DNA of 64,000 bases. Source: Lacrimispora sinapis. GTDB lineage: Bacteria > Bacillota > Clostridia > Lachnospirales > Lachnospiraceae. Location of the stretch: assembly GCF_043633585.1 (NCBI RefSeq), contig NZ_CP141832.1, positions 3,224,001 to 3,288,000 of the forward strand, read 5' to 3'. The notes under the pieces are model-generated. The model saw only the letters and a program-made list of their open reading frames with translations, did no database searches and was not told the origin of the DNA. Shown in pieces: positions 1 to 8,304 of the stretch (position 1 is the stretch's first letter; each line of letters starts with the position of its first letter). The position numbers were made by a program, and so were the translations under genes.

Positions 1-435
1 CCTTCCAAATAGTTCCCCAAGCTCCTCCACACTCTTATAAAGCCCTTCCACACTTTCCAGATTTATAAATACACCGCTCACTCCTGCTGCATCAAGCTTT
101 GGCTGCAGATCAGACTGAAGGGCCGAAGGTCCCACCACATAATCCGGGTCCAGTGTTTTTATGACTTCTGCATCTGGATTCATGGCCAGGCCGATTCTGG
201 TAACGCCGTCATAGCGGGAGGGAATTTTAGAAAGGCCTGACTCCGGCACTCCAACAAGATCAATGTCAAGCCTTGCCATGAGTTCTGTAACCGCCGGTGA
301 GGCCGCCGCTATTTTAAGATTACCGGCATCTGTATTCCTGACTCCCGTACCCGTTTGGTCTACACAGCCGGTAAGAACAACAGATGTCAGACCGACAATT
401 GCGAACATTGTTTTAATAAATCCTTTTCTTTTCAT
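1..435 (-). CDS. Heme ABC transporter substrate-binding lipoprotein, IsdE-like (partial)
   Basis: This is the N-terminal part (145 codons) of a cell-surface lipoprotein that would hand heme to an ABC permease; the rest lies before base 1. It begins MKRKGFIKTMFAIVG and has a lipobox ending LTGC with the lipidated Cys at about residue 24. It continues as a helical-backbone binding protein of the BtuF/FepB/IsdE class (NLKIAAASPAVTELMARL, then a DPDYVVGPS stretch). The IsdE assignment rests on context: its ATG overlaps the stop of the Shp-type heme-binding gene by four bases (ATGA) and a class B sortase lies upstream in the same operon. A siderophore or cobalamin binding protein would share the fold, so the ligand is inferred. 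Confidence 0.8.
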   Translation of the reverse strand, partial: MKRKGFIKTMFAIVGLTSVVLTGCVDQTGTGVRNTDAGNLKIAAASPAVTELMARLDIDLVGVPESGLSKIPSRYDGVTRIGLAMNPDAEVIKTLDPDYVVGPSALQSDLQPKLDAAGVSGVFINLESVEGLYKSVEELGELFGR

Positions 436-1535
436 TGTCTGTCTCCCTGCCGCTGTCTTAAAACTCCCAGTCCCATAGAAGCTGCCAAAACTGCGGATAC
501 CCCAAACAACCCCATCATAACCTTCCGGTTTTCAGACTCTTGGGGCTTTGGTATCCGTTTCCCCCTTTCTTCCGGCCGGGTTCCTGTCACCGTCACAATT
601 CCAACCGCGTCTTTTAACATCTGGCTGGTCTGCTTTCTGGCTTCTTCCATGGGAACCTGGGATAAATCATAAGACGTATCCAGATGATAAGAAGTAGCTT
701 CGTTCTGGTATTGGACGTTTTCTGGAGCGGTTGATGTTAAAGAAGGTTTTTCCGGAATTCCGGTGACCGGATCATCTGCTTCCCCGCTGCCGTTTCCCAT
801 CTCCTCTTCTTTCCCATCAAAAGTAAGCACTTTTTTCTCTGAACTTTCTTTTAATCCCAAGGCTTCATTTTCTTCTGCCTGCAATTCTTCGACGGTCTTG
901 GTCTTATTCTTCGATTCCGTTCTCTTTGATTCCATGCTCTTTGATTGTATTTCCTTGGAATCTTCCGATTTTCCGGTAACAAAATCTCCGCTTCCTGCCA
1001 CCGGATCTTTTGCGGTAAAAAAGAAAACGACATTTCTTTCCGCTGGTTTTATAAAGGCTTTTCCCCGGTATACAGAATCCAGACTGGTTATTTTCATGCG
1101 GTAATCCGTATATCCATACTTATCCCCAAGATCCAAAGCCCCTTCCTCTGCCGTTTTTGACTGAACCTCCTGATAAGGCAGCTCCGTATAGGAATCTCCT
1201 TCCCGCTCTTCAAACGTAACATCACGGATAAACCTGGATAAATAATACCGCACCGTAAGGTACATGGTCCCTGAACCGTCCACCTCCAAAAGTGCGGTGG
1301 AACCGCACATACGCTCTGTCATTCCCTGTCCGATGGCCTCATTATTACCCGGATCTTCAATCTTGCCTGTCTCCGGGTCCTTATAGCTGGGAGTAATAGT
1401 TACCAGATAGGTTCCTTCCTCCTCCGCCCAAACCAAAACCGGATGGACCGCTCCGATTGCCAGCGCCAGCATCATAACCAGTGCGAGAATCCGTGCCACG
1501 GCTCTTTTTTCCACCAGTCTCTTTTTAATCTTCAT
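432..1535 (-). CDS. Shp-type heme-binding cell-surface protein
   Basis: A 367-residue exported protein. Residues 1-37 form a signal peptide ending in VLVWAEEE. Residues about 40-175 resemble the Shp/NEAT-like heme-binding domain (GTYLVTITPSYKDP, TMYLTVRYYLSRF, then YRMKITSLDSVYRGKAF). A long Lys/Glu/Ser-rich linker follows, and a C-terminal membrane helix lies at about 338-357 with a short basic tail. In Gram-positive heme uptake such proteins take heme from hosts or other surface proteins and pass it to the lipoprotein encoded next. I see no convincing NPQTN-type sorting motif before the last helix, so it is probably membrane-anchored rather than a sortase substrate. It overlaps sortase B by 11 bases. 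The family call comes from motif memory plus context. Confidence 0.75.
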   Translation of the reverse strand: MKIKKRLVEKRAVARILALVMMLALAIGAVHPVLVWAEEEGTYLVTITPSYKDPETGKIEDPGNNEAIGQGMTERMCGSTALLEVDGSGTMYLTVRYYLSRFIRDVTFEEREGDSYTELPYQEVQSKTAEEGALDLGDKYGYTDYRMKITSLDSVYRGKAFIKPAERNVVFFFTAKDPVAGSGDFVTGKSEDSKEIQSKSMESKRTESKNKTKTVEELQAEENEALGLKESSEKKVLTFDGKEEEMGNGSGEADDPVTGIPEKPSLTSTAPENVQYQNEATSYHLDTSYDLSQVPMEEARKQTSQMLKDAVGIVTVTGTRPEERGKRIPKPQESENRKVMMGLFGVSAVLAASMGLGVLRQRQGDRQ

Positions 1536-2328
1536 CCGGCGCAGCCCTCCTTGCCATTATCACCAGCCTTCCGTTTTCTTTGCTGTAATCACAGGTGGAA
1601 AGGGTCAAACAATCATCTCCATAAGTGAGACCGACTCCTGTATCATAGAGGGAATTAGACTCCATCGCTTCTATTGCCTTCTCTGCTTCCGGGTCAGATG
1701 CACTTGTAAAACCATAGGGAAGTTCCTCCAGATCGTTGTCCGCCGCCACACTGGCGATCTCATACGTCCTTGTTTCATAAAGCGTATCCAGCCGGATCAG
1801 GGGGTGCTCTTTATAGTAATCCTCATCCTTATACTTTAAAAGGTCTGCAAACATGGAACCATTCTTCATGTTGTGACCGTAAATGATGATGTTTCCCCCA
1901 TGCTCTGACATATCACTGGCTTCATCCATAAACAAAAGTCCGTTTTTGCTCTTCTCCTTATCAAATCCCCGGTGGCTGTAATATTCCGGGTCCTCCGGGG
2001 TCCACATGACCGGATAATCCACCTTCGTCCCTTCAATGGTAAGCCAGCCTTCCAGATCGGGATTTTCAGAAAATAAAGTCTGATACTCTGGCATCACACG
2101 TTCCTCACCAACCGCCTCCGTCTCACCTGCGCCGTCCCTTTGGGAAATCTCTTTCGTCTGGCGAAGCTGATTCACCGCTTCTTCTGCTCTGCTTGTCTCC
2201 AAATAGTATCTGCCAAGAAGCACGGTACACACCACTGCGGTCCCAATGCCTGCCTTTTGTAACATGGATTTATATGTACCCTTTTTCAGATTTTTCTGAA
2301 GCCGTCTCAGTTCTTTTTCAAGATTCAT
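1525..2328 (-). CDS. srtB: Class B sortase
   Basis: A membrane-anchored cysteine transpeptidase of 267 residues that would anchor surface proteins to peptidoglycan. It has one N-terminal membrane helix (about 25-42), then a catalytic domain with the SrtB order: DLEGWLTIEGTKVDYPV, the His in IIIYGHNM, the Cys in TLSTCDY (about residue 246) and the Arg in GRLVIMAR (about 254). Class B sortases are often encoded with heme or iron uptake genes, and here it is the first gene of such an operon. The start at 2328 is preferred because an AAAGGA site sits about nine bases upstream; an ATG at 2334 is too close to that site. Confidence 0.93.
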   Translation of the reverse strand: MNLEKELRRLQKNLKKGTYKSMLQKAGIGTAVVCTVLLGRYYLETSRAEEAVNQLRQTKEISQRDGAGETEAVGEERVMPEYQTLFSENPDLEGWLTIEGTKVDYPVMWTPEDPEYYSHRGFDKEKSKNGLLFMDEASDMSEHGGNIIIYGHNMKNGSMFADLLKYKDEDYYKEHPLIRLDTLYETRTYEIASVAADNDLEELPYGFTSASDPEAEKAIEAMESNSLYDTGVGLTYGDDCLTLSTCDYSKENGRLVIMARRAAPDED

Positions 2329-2349
2329 CGTCATCCATCCTTTCCGTCC

Positions 2350-2369
2350 AAGTTAGCCCATGCTAACTT
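2350..2369. promoter_or_regulatory. DtxR/IdeR-like operator upstream of the heme operon
   Basis: A perfect 8-base inverted repeat, AAGTTAGC and GCTAACTT, separated by four bases. The TTAGC/GCTAA halves match the general form of operators for iron- or manganese-sensing DtxR-family repressors. It lies in the 5' leader between the predicted srtB promoter and start codon. A DtxR-family gene is present at 20358. The pairing with that regulator is inferred. Confidence 0.6.
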
Positions 2370-2414
2370 ATTGGTAAAAAAAGAGAAACTAATCCATTTC
2401 CTTTCCACATTAGC

Positions 2415-2444
2415 ATTATATATTTATAAAAAGTGGACTTTCAA
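2415..2444 (-). promoter_or_regulatory. Promoter of the srtB-shp-isdE operon
   Basis: On the minus strand, TTGAAA (2444-2439) is followed 18 bases later by TATAAT (2420-2415). A lone TTAGC half-site overlaps the downstream edge of the -10 box, so a DtxR-type repressor could bind both here and at the full palindrome 45 bases downstream. Confidence 0.6.
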
Positions 2445-2520
2445 TATGATTCAATCTTGGAATTTAGGTCTCAATGCTCATCTTTATTGGCCTTTTCAAA
2501 AATTTACGGTTTATTATAAC

Positions 2521-2560
2521 AAAAAAGGTCAAAAAGTCTTTGAAAACAAACTTTTTGACC
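2521..2560 (-). terminator. Terminator after the MscS gene
   Basis: An 11-base-pair perfect stem (GGTCAAAAAGT with ACTTTTTGACC) followed on the minus strand by six T. It ends the mscS transcript before the srtB promoter. Confidence 0.85.
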
Positions 2561-2584
2561 AATTATCTCAATATGACATTTCTT

Positions 2585-3493
2585 TTATGATTTTTCTTTC
2601 CCGTAAACGGATAAAAGATTATAAGGAACCTCAATTCCGGCTTCATCCAGACGGAGCTTGATCTGTTCTAACACCTCTGCGCGGACGGTCCAGTAATTTT
2701 CCATCATCGTCCAGCCTCTGACTCCCAGAATCACCGCCTGATCGGTTAAATCGCTGACAAATACCTCCATCGGCTCTTCTTTTAAGATACCAGGGTGGTT
2801 TTTGATGATTTTCTCCAGAACGTCTTTGGCCCTTTTTAAATCTGAGCCATAGCTGATCCGTATAAGCACATCAAGTCTCCGGTTTTTCATGGCCGTCACA
2901 TTGGTGAGCGCAGAATTGGAAAGAGTCCCGTTTGGAATGACCACCTGCTTATTATCGGCTGTGGTTAAAATCGTGTAAACAAGACCAATGGTCTGTACCG
3001 TTCCTTCTCCCTCCTGGGAAATGATATAGTCTCCCACCCGGAAAGGCTTCATCATCAGAATCAGCACCCCTCCCGCAAAATTGGCAAGACTTCCCTTAAT
3101 TGCCAGTCCGATGGCGATACTGGCAGAACCGAGAAGCGCCACGATGGAGGCGGAATTGACACCGATCTGTCCTGCAACGATAAATGCCAGAAGGCAATAC
3201 ATACCGGCATTCAATACGGACAGCAGAAATTTTCTTAAGCTGATCTCCATGTCCATCTTTTTAAAGGAACGTTCCAGCATATGATAAAAAAGCTTTATGA
3301 TTCTGGAACCTGCAAAAAAAATCAAAAGGGCAATCAAAAGTTTAACCCCAAACGTGATCAGATCCGGTCCCCAGCTTTTGATTGTTTCAAATAGAACATT
3401 GGGCTTTAGCTGTTCTAAATTTTCCTGAACCTCCTGCCCGATATCCGTCAAAGTCTCATTGGCTGCCGAACTGGTAAGGGCATACAATATCAT
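2585..3493 (-). CDS. mscS: Small-conductance mechanosensitive channel, MscS family
   Basis: A 302-residue inner-membrane channel that opens on osmotic downshock. Three membrane helices lie at about 40-62, 85-105 and 110-135. The third is the Gly/Ala-rich pore helix (SIVALLGSASIAIGLAIKG), followed by the beta domain (FRVGDYIISQEGEGTVQ, TADNKQVVIPNG) and a C-terminal alpha/beta domain, all in the usual order. The length is close to E. coli MscS. The start at 3493 (ATGATATTG) is chosen because AGGAG sits seven bases upstream; a TTG two codons earlier overlaps that spacing. It forms a single-gene unit with its own terminator. Confidence 0.95.
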   Translation of the reverse strand: MILYALTSSAANETLTDIGQEVQENLEQLKPNVLFETIKSWGPDLITFGVKLLIALLIFFAGSRIIKLFYHMLERSFKKMDMEISLRKFLLSVLNAGMYCLLAFIVAGQIGVNSASIVALLGSASIAIGLAIKGSLANFAGGVLILMMKPFRVGDYIISQEGEGTVQTIGLVYTILTTADNKQVVIPNGTLSNSALTNVTAMKNRRLDVLIRISYGSDLKRAKDVLEKIIKNHPGILKEEPMEVFVSDLTDQAVILGVRGWTMMENYWTVRAEVLEQIKLRLDEAGIEVPYNLLSVYGKEKS

Positions 3494-3720
3494 TCGCAAT
3501 CTCCTAACTTCACATATTTTACTAACTGGAAATCATTTTATCATTCCCCCGGAAATTTTTCAATATCCACCCCCGGCCTTTATCCTACCAGCCCGATGTG
3601 GCTATTCCGTGATATGTTTGTGAATATTTTCTTACCATTTTGTGAATCCCCTTGCGTTCTGCTTTAAACTCATATACACTCAATAATGGAACCACCCAGG
3701 AAATCCAAATAAGAAATAAA

Positions 3721-4287
3721 ATGAAAAGAGACAAAACGATGCCGAATGAACAAAAGCCGTTCCACTGGAAAGAAGAACTTATCAGTTGGATTAAAATTAT
3801 CATCACTGCAGCCGCCATTGCATTTGTACTGAACAATTTCATCATTGCCAACAGCAGAGTGCCAAGCGGCTCTATGGAGCAGACCATTATGACAGGCGAC
3901 CGGGTGATCGGTTCCAGGCTGTCCTATTATTTTTCTGATCCGCAGCGGGGAGATGTGGTTATCTTCCATTTCCCGGATGATCCTACCGGTAAGACCTATT
4001 ACGTTAAACGTATCATCGGACTTCCCGGAGATGTCATTGATATCCGAAACGGAAAGGTCTACTTAAATCATTCCGAAACTCCGCTTGAGGAACCCTATCT
4101 GCCGGAACCTATGATACCGGAACCGGATGCACACTTTGAAGTTCCGGAAGATTCTTATTTCATGCTGGGCGACAACCGGAACTTTTCCGCAGACGCCAGA
4201 AGATGGAATCATAAATATGTGAAGAAGAACAAGATCATTGCTAAGGTCTTATTCCGCTATTTTCCATCCATTAAGAAAATTCAATAA
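3721..4287 (+). CDS. lepB: Signal peptidase I
   Basis: A 188-residue type I signal peptidase that removes signal peptides of exported proteins at the outer face of the membrane. A single N-terminal helix (ELISWIKIIITAAAIAFVL) precedes the catalytic Ser in SRVPSGSMEQTI and the general-base Lys in YYVKRIIGLPGD. The last conserved box reads GDNRNFSADARRW, a variant of the usual GDNR-S-DSR. Starts at 3721 and 3739 are both possible and have only weak ribosome sites; an upstream extension to 3652 is unlikely because it would put a charged, non-conserved tail before the helix. A strong terminator follows. Confidence 0.93.
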   Translation: MKRDKTMPNEQKPFHWKEELISWIKIIITAAAIAFVLNNFIIANSRVPSGSMEQTIMTGDRVIGSRLSYYFSDPQRGDVVIFHFPDDPTGKTYYVKRIIGLPGDVIDIRNGKVYLNHSETPLEEPYLPEPMIPEPDAHFEVPEDSYFMLGDNRNFSADARRWNHKYVKKNKIIAKVLFRYFPSIKKIQ

Positions 4288-4293
4288 TTCCAT

Positions 4294-4337
4294 TAAAAAC
4301 GCAGTTCAGGATTTGGTTCCTGACCTGCGTTTTTTAT
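4294..4337. terminator. Bidirectional terminator between lepB and the dehydrogenase
   Basis: A 14-bp stem with one mismatch (AACGCAGTTCAGGA with TCCTGACCTGCGTT) flanked by five A on the left and six T on the right, so it can stop transcription from both converging genes. Confidence 0.88.
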
Positions 4338-4374
4338 CAGCAAGCAGACACGAACAAACCAGCCCGTCTTTCCA

Positions 4375-5238
4375 TCACCACGAATAATATTTCACCAATG
4401 CCTGAGTCCCCTCGTCTCCATGACCCTGTTCCGCCATGGTTTCATACATGGAAAGCACGTATTCCAACACTCCCAGATGCACCCCTGCCTCCCTGGATTC
4501 TTCTGCAGCGATTTTCATATCCTTGATAAAATGCTTGATAAAAAATCCCGGTTCAAAATCTCCGGCAAGAATTCTTGGGGCCAAAGCCTTTAACTGGGCG
4601 CTTCCTGCAGCCCCCGTCCCGATGGATTCCACCATAGTCCTTTCATTAAGGCCATTGGCTTTTGCATAGGCCAACGCTTCACAGACACCGGACAGGGCAC
4701 CGGCAATGGCGATCTGGTTGCACATCTTGGTATGCTGGCCGTTTCCTGCCATCCCCTGATATTTGATGGCCTTTCCCATGGCTTCAAACACCGGCAGACA
4801 GTGGTTAAAAGCTTTCTCTTCTCCCCCTGCCAGTATGGTAAGGGTTCCTTCCCTTGCCCCGGTATCCCCTCCGGTAACCGGTGCATCCAGGGCATTTAAC
4901 CCCTTCTTTTTGGCTTCCTCATAAATCCGCACCGCAAGCCTGGGGCTGGTGGTCGTCATATCAATGAGATAAGTTCCCGGATCTGCGCTGGATAAAATGC
5001 CATTTTCCCCAAAGTAAACCTCTTCTACGTCCTTAGGATATCCCACGATGGTGATCACGGCATCTCTGCCTTTTGCACAGGATTTTACATCTTCACACCA
5101 TTTTGCCCCTTCCTTTATGACCTCCTCTGCCTTTTCTCTGGTCCTGGTATAGACCGACACCTCAAACCCTGCTTTCAACAGGTTGCGTACCATTGATTTT
5201 CCCATGATTCCCACACCAATAAATCCGATGTTCTTCAT
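4375..5238 (-). CDS. NAD(P)-dependent beta-hydroxyacid dehydrogenase (HIBADH / tartronate semialdehyde reductase family)
   Basis: A 287-residue cytosolic oxidoreductase. It opens with a Rossmann dinucleotide fold (IGFIGVGIMGKSMVRNLL) and has the family substrate box DAPVTGGDTGAREGTL at about 118-133. The catalytic Lys region reads GNGQHTKMCNQ at about 165-175, and the C-terminal helical domain contains FIKHFIKDMKIA. The family reduces tartronate semialdehyde, 3-hydroxyisobutyrate or related hydroxyacids with NAD(P)H. The neighbours (signal peptidase, chemotaxis genes) do not fix the substrate. The ribosome site GGAGGAACAACGG directly precedes ATG. Confidence 0.9.
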   Translation of the reverse strand: MKNIGFIGVGIMGKSMVRNLLKAGFEVSVYTRTREKAEEVIKEGAKWCEDVKSCAKGRDAVITIVGYPKDVEEVYFGENGILSSADPGTYLIDMTTTSPRLAVRIYEEAKKKGLNALDAPVTGGDTGAREGTLTILAGGEEKAFNHCLPVFEAMGKAIKYQGMAGNGQHTKMCNQIAIAGALSGVCEALAYAKANGLNERTMVESIGTGAAGSAQLKALAPRILAGDFEPGFFIKHFIKDMKIAAEESREAGVHLGVLEYVLSMYETMAEQGHGDEGTQALVKYYSW

Positions 5239-5595
5239 CCGTTGTTCCTCCTTTTTTCGTTTGGGCAGATAATAAGGAATTACTTGCCTGGCTCTTTCTT
5301 TGATTGTAGCATTTCAGAAATACGTTGTACAGAAAAAATCAAGTTTCTTGTAATAGCCGTCAATGAATTTTTGAAACAAACAATACTTTTTGGAAAATAT
5401 TAACAAAAGCAACTCATTCATTATGGGAATCATTCACTTGCCCGATGTACTTTGTTTTTATTTCTGATAGAAAATTTTGCAATGATGTGATACAATCACA
5501 GATAAATCGGAAAATTACTGCATTTCAGAAATTTTGTAACCGTATTTTGCTGATGATAAAAAAGTCGCATTTCAATTGCACGAAAGGATCATGAG
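5239..5595. promoter_or_regulatory. Divergent promoter region
   Basis: A 357-base AT-rich gap with no convincing gene. On the minus strand TGTACA (5331-5326), a 17-base spacer and TACAAT (5308-5303) with a TG extension could drive the dehydrogenase. On the plus strand an extended -10 TGATACAAT (5488-5496) without a clear -35 box could drive the FIST/chemoreceptor pair. I found no riboswitch fold. Confidence 0.45.
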
Positions 5596-6696
5596 ATGAA
5601 CTACAAAATAGGAAGAAGCAAAAACAGCAATCCAAAGGCAGCCGTGGCGGAATCCGCTTCCCAGCTGCACAACCCCAAATTAATCCTCTTCTATTCCGGA
5701 GTCGATCAATTTGAAGAATTTGCAGCAGAGATCAAAGAACGGTTTCCCCAGGCCATTTCCATGGGCGCCACTACCTTTGCTGCTTTTTGTAAGGATGGGG
5801 CCTTTAAGGAAACCCTGATGGTGATCGGATTTGAGGAGGGCATCCGGTGTGAAGCCGGTCTTTTACAGGAAGCGGATCAATATTCCCTGAAATATGTGGA
5901 CCAGGTAATCCGGTGTGCTTCCCAGTTTAACAAACCGGAAAATACCATCTGTCTGGAATTTTCAAGCGCTTTGATCCGGTGTGAGGAACTGGTGCTCTCT
6001 ACCATAAACGCAGTCATGGAAAAGAAAAAAATACCTGTTTTCGGAGGCTCTGCCGGGGATAAAGGCAAGGCGGAAAAAACCATGATCGCCTTAAACGGCC
6101 AGGTTTTCCAGAATGCATGTGTCTTTGTGATGATAGAAAACCTGGGCGGAAGAATCCGTCTGTACCGGGAAAATATTTACAAACCCACCACCCATTATTT
6201 TAAAGCTACCAAAGTGGATGTGAGAAAGCGAATCGTATACGAATACGACAACAAACCGGCAGCAAAGGTGATGGCAGATGCTTTGGGCGTATCCATCGCC
6301 CAGCTTCCCAAATATTTAGATCAGTCTCCGATGGGCAGAATCATCGGAAATGAAATGTATATTGTAGCCAATAACACCGTGGTCAATGGTTCTGCCATGG
6401 AGTACCATGCCCGGATTTACAACAACTCCCAGGTGGTCCTTCTGGAAGCGGACCAGTACCAGTCTGTAATCGGAGAAACCTTAAAACAGGTAAAACAGGA
6501 ATGCAGCAGGCCAAGCTTTACGTTAATGGTAAACTGTCTCGCCAGATCCCTTCTTTTTGAAGCGGACGGCTACTTGAATGAGTTTGCCGCCACTGTGGGA
6601 AATTCTGTGGGGGATTTCGCAGGCTTTGCAGGATACGGGGAACAATTAAACGAACAGCATTTTAACCAGACCATGTTATTGGCTGTATTTGAGTAG
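5596..6696 (+). CDS. FIST domain sensory protein
   Basis: A 366-residue soluble protein with FIST_N (about 20-200) followed by FIST_C (about 215-350). Visible marks are the N-terminal LILFYSGVDQFEEFAAEI strand-helix, the GATTFAAFCKDG turn, IPVFGGSAGDKG and the C-terminal NSVGDFAGFAGYGEQLN. FIST domains are thought to bind small ligands such as amino acids and occur in signal-transduction proteins. The gene ends 12 bases before a soluble chemoreceptor, and the two almost certainly form one sensory unit in which FIST detects the ligand and the receptor signals to CheA. It has no membrane segment or signal peptide, so it acts in the cytoplasm. Confidence 0.88.
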   Translation: MNYKIGRSKNSNPKAAVAESASQLHNPKLILFYSGVDQFEEFAAEIKERFPQAISMGATTFAAFCKDGAFKETLMVIGFEEGIRCEAGLLQEADQYSLKYVDQVIRCASQFNKPENTICLEFSSALIRCEELVLSTINAVMEKKKIPVFGGSAGDKGKAEKTMIALNGQVFQNACVFVMIENLGGRIRLYRENIYKPTTHYFKATKVDVRKRIVYEYDNKPAAKVMADALGVSIAQLPKYLDQSPMGRIIGNEMYIVANNTVVNGSAMEYHARIYNNSQVVLLEADQYQSVIGETLKQVKQECSRPSFTLMVNCLARSLLFEADGYLNEFAATVGNSVGDFAGFAGYGEQLNEQHFNQTMLLAVFE

Positions 6697-6708
6697 GAGG
6701 AAACTGCT

Positions 6709-7677
6709 ATGGGTTTGTTTCGTAAAAGGGAAAAAAATCAGCAAAATCGGGAAAACACACAAACAGAAGCTGCCTGTACCGCAACACAGGACAAGCGGCT
6801 GGAAAAAAGTCTTCAGTTCGGAGTTCTTCACATTGAGGAAAAGATCGAGCAGCTGATGCAGGAAGAAGCAGAAGTAACAAAGTATATGGAGGATATTACA
6901 GATACCTACGAACAGATTGCCTCCATCAACGAAAAAATCAATGAAATCAATGACGACTTTAAAAAATTCGGTTCCTACGCCAATGAGATCAATGAGATCA
7001 TTGACCGTTCCAACGGAGTTATCGAGAGTACCACCCAAAATGCCAACGGGCTGACCGATAACATCCGGGGAACCAACCAGCAGCTGGAAGCCATTGCAGA
7101 GGTGTTCCAGCGCCTGGAGCATGATTTTTTTAATATCCAGAATCTGTCCAATTCCATCACCGGCATCGCCTCACAGACCAATTTACTGGCTCTGAACGCG
7201 TCCATTGAGGCAGCAAGGGCGGGAGAAGCCGGCAAAGGGTTTGCCGTCATCGCAGAGCAGATCCGCCTTCTTTCCAAGTCCACCAAGGATCTGGTGGACG
7301 GAATTGATGACAGCATCTATACCCTGTTTCAGGGAATCAGCGATGTACATAACGAAATCGAAGCATCAAAAGCCTCCAGCTTATCCAATTTAAAAAAGGT
7401 CGACGAGGTCCGGGAAAACATCACCCAGGTCAGCGCCTGTACGGAGGAAATTAAGAACTTCAGCAGACAGATCATCACCGATATCGACGCCACCAGCATC
7501 CGCATGAACGGTGCCGCCCAGGGGACGGGGGCGATCTCCGATGTGGTTGATTCCTTTGGGGTAAAGATAGAGAATCTCAATGTGAAAATGAGCCGGAAAT
7601 CCAGAATCATCTGCAGTGTCATTGATTTTCTTCAGCAGATGGAAAATATGCTTGCGGATATGGTGAAGGACAAATAA
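6709..7677 (+). CDS. Soluble methyl-accepting chemotaxis protein
   Basis: A 322-residue cytoplasmic chemoreceptor. It has no transmembrane helix and no periplasmic domain. After a basic N-terminus it is almost all coiled coil. The conserved hairpin tip is clear at about 150-180: GIASQTNLLALNASIEAAR then AGEAGKGFAVIAEQIR. This tip binds CheA/CheW. The receptor lacks its own sensor domain, which fits with input from the FIST protein encoded immediately upstream (12-base gap, GGAGG site). The signalling domain is shorter than in canonical receptors, with a long tail after the tip and an unusual Cys-containing SRKSRIICSVIDFLQQ segment near the C-terminus. Confidence 0.92.
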   Translation: MGLFRKREKNQQNRENTQTEAACTATQDKRLEKSLQFGVLHIEEKIEQLMQEEAEVTKYMEDITDTYEQIASINEKINEINDDFKKFGSYANEINEIIDRSNGVIESTTQNANGLTDNIRGTNQQLEAIAEVFQRLEHDFFNIQNLSNSITGIASQTNLLALNASIEAARAGEAGKGFAVIAEQIRLLSKSTKDLVDGIDDSIYTLFQGISDVHNEIEASKASSLSNLKKVDEVRENITQVSACTEEIKNFSRQIITDIDATSIRMNGAAQGTGAISDVVDSFGVKIENLNVKMSRKSRIICSVIDFLQQMENMLADMVKDK

Positions 7678-7696
7678 GACTTATAACGATCCGAAA

Positions 7697-7735
7697 ACAG
7701 GAGCCTTGATGTGATTGCCGCATCCAGGCTCCTGT
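7697..7735 (+). terminator. Hairpin after the chemoreceptor
   Basis: A 15-bp stem with one mismatch whose outer arms are ACAGGAGCCT and AGGCTCCTGT. It lacks a T-run, so it may be a weak terminator or a transcript-stabilising 3' end; it separates the converging chemoreceptor and rpiB genes. Confidence 0.5.
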
Positions 7736-7799
7736 ATAAGTGATTGGCTCCGGTAAATGCCGCTCCGGTTTCCATAAAATTTTCCAGAACCTTTACCAT

Positions 7800-8243
7800 T
7801 TATTTCCTGTTTTCAATATCCATTACCATATCGACACGGCGCTGATGCCTTCCGCCTTCGTAAGCAGCATCCAGCCATTCCTCGGTGATCATCTTTGCCA
7901 TCTCCACGCCAATGACACGGGCGCCAAAGCAAAGTACATTGGAATCGTTGTGCATTCTGGAAAGCTTTGCGGTGTAAGGCTCGCTGCAGACACAGGCACG
8001 GATTCCCTTTACCTTATTACAGGCAAGAGAGATTCCTACTCCGGTTCCGCAGATGGCGATGCCAAGATCAGCCTCTCCGTCCGCCACGGCGCGGCCTACC
8101 TTTTCGCCATACACCGGATAGTCACAGCTTTCCGTCGCATTGGTTCCAAAATCAAGGACTTCATAGCCCTTGCTCTCTACAAATTTCTTGATTTCATTCT
8201 TCATTTCTATGGCCGTATGGTCATTTCCCATTGCAATTTTCAT
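7800..8243 (-). CDS. rpiB: Ribose-5-phosphate isomerase B
   Basis: A 147-residue enzyme of the RpiB/LacAB family that interconverts ribose 5-phosphate and ribulose 5-phosphate in the pentose phosphate pathway. The N-terminal MKIAMGNDHTAIEMK carries the phosphate-binding Asp-His pair. The CGTGVGISLACNKVKGIRA loop (residues about 65-83) holds the active-site Cys, and NDSNVLCFGARVIG is the conserved dimer segment. Length and motifs are normal. LacA/LacB and allose isomerases share the fold, but no tagatose pathway genes lie nearby, so RpiB is the better call. Confidence 0.92.
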   Translation of the reverse strand: MKIAMGNDHTAIEMKNEIKKFVESKGYEVLDFGTNATESCDYPVYGEKVGRAVADGEADLGIAICGTGVGISLACNKVKGIRACVCSEPYTAKLSRMHNDSNVLCFGARVIGVEMAKMITEEWLDAAYEGGRHQRRVDMVMDIENRK

Positions 8244-8304
8244 GTTTTTTCTCCCGTCAATAAAGTATATGCGGCATTTACCATATCATAAATGCCGGAT
8301 TTAA

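Noticed and set aside
5239..5595. Cyclic di-GMP riboswitch before the FIST/chemoreceptor pair
   Set aside because: No GEMM-type conserved core could be found in the leader.
7740..8291. 183-codon plus-strand frame opposite rpiB
   Set aside because: It mirrors a complete, motif-bearing rpiB on the other strand and has low-complexity, unfamiliar translation.
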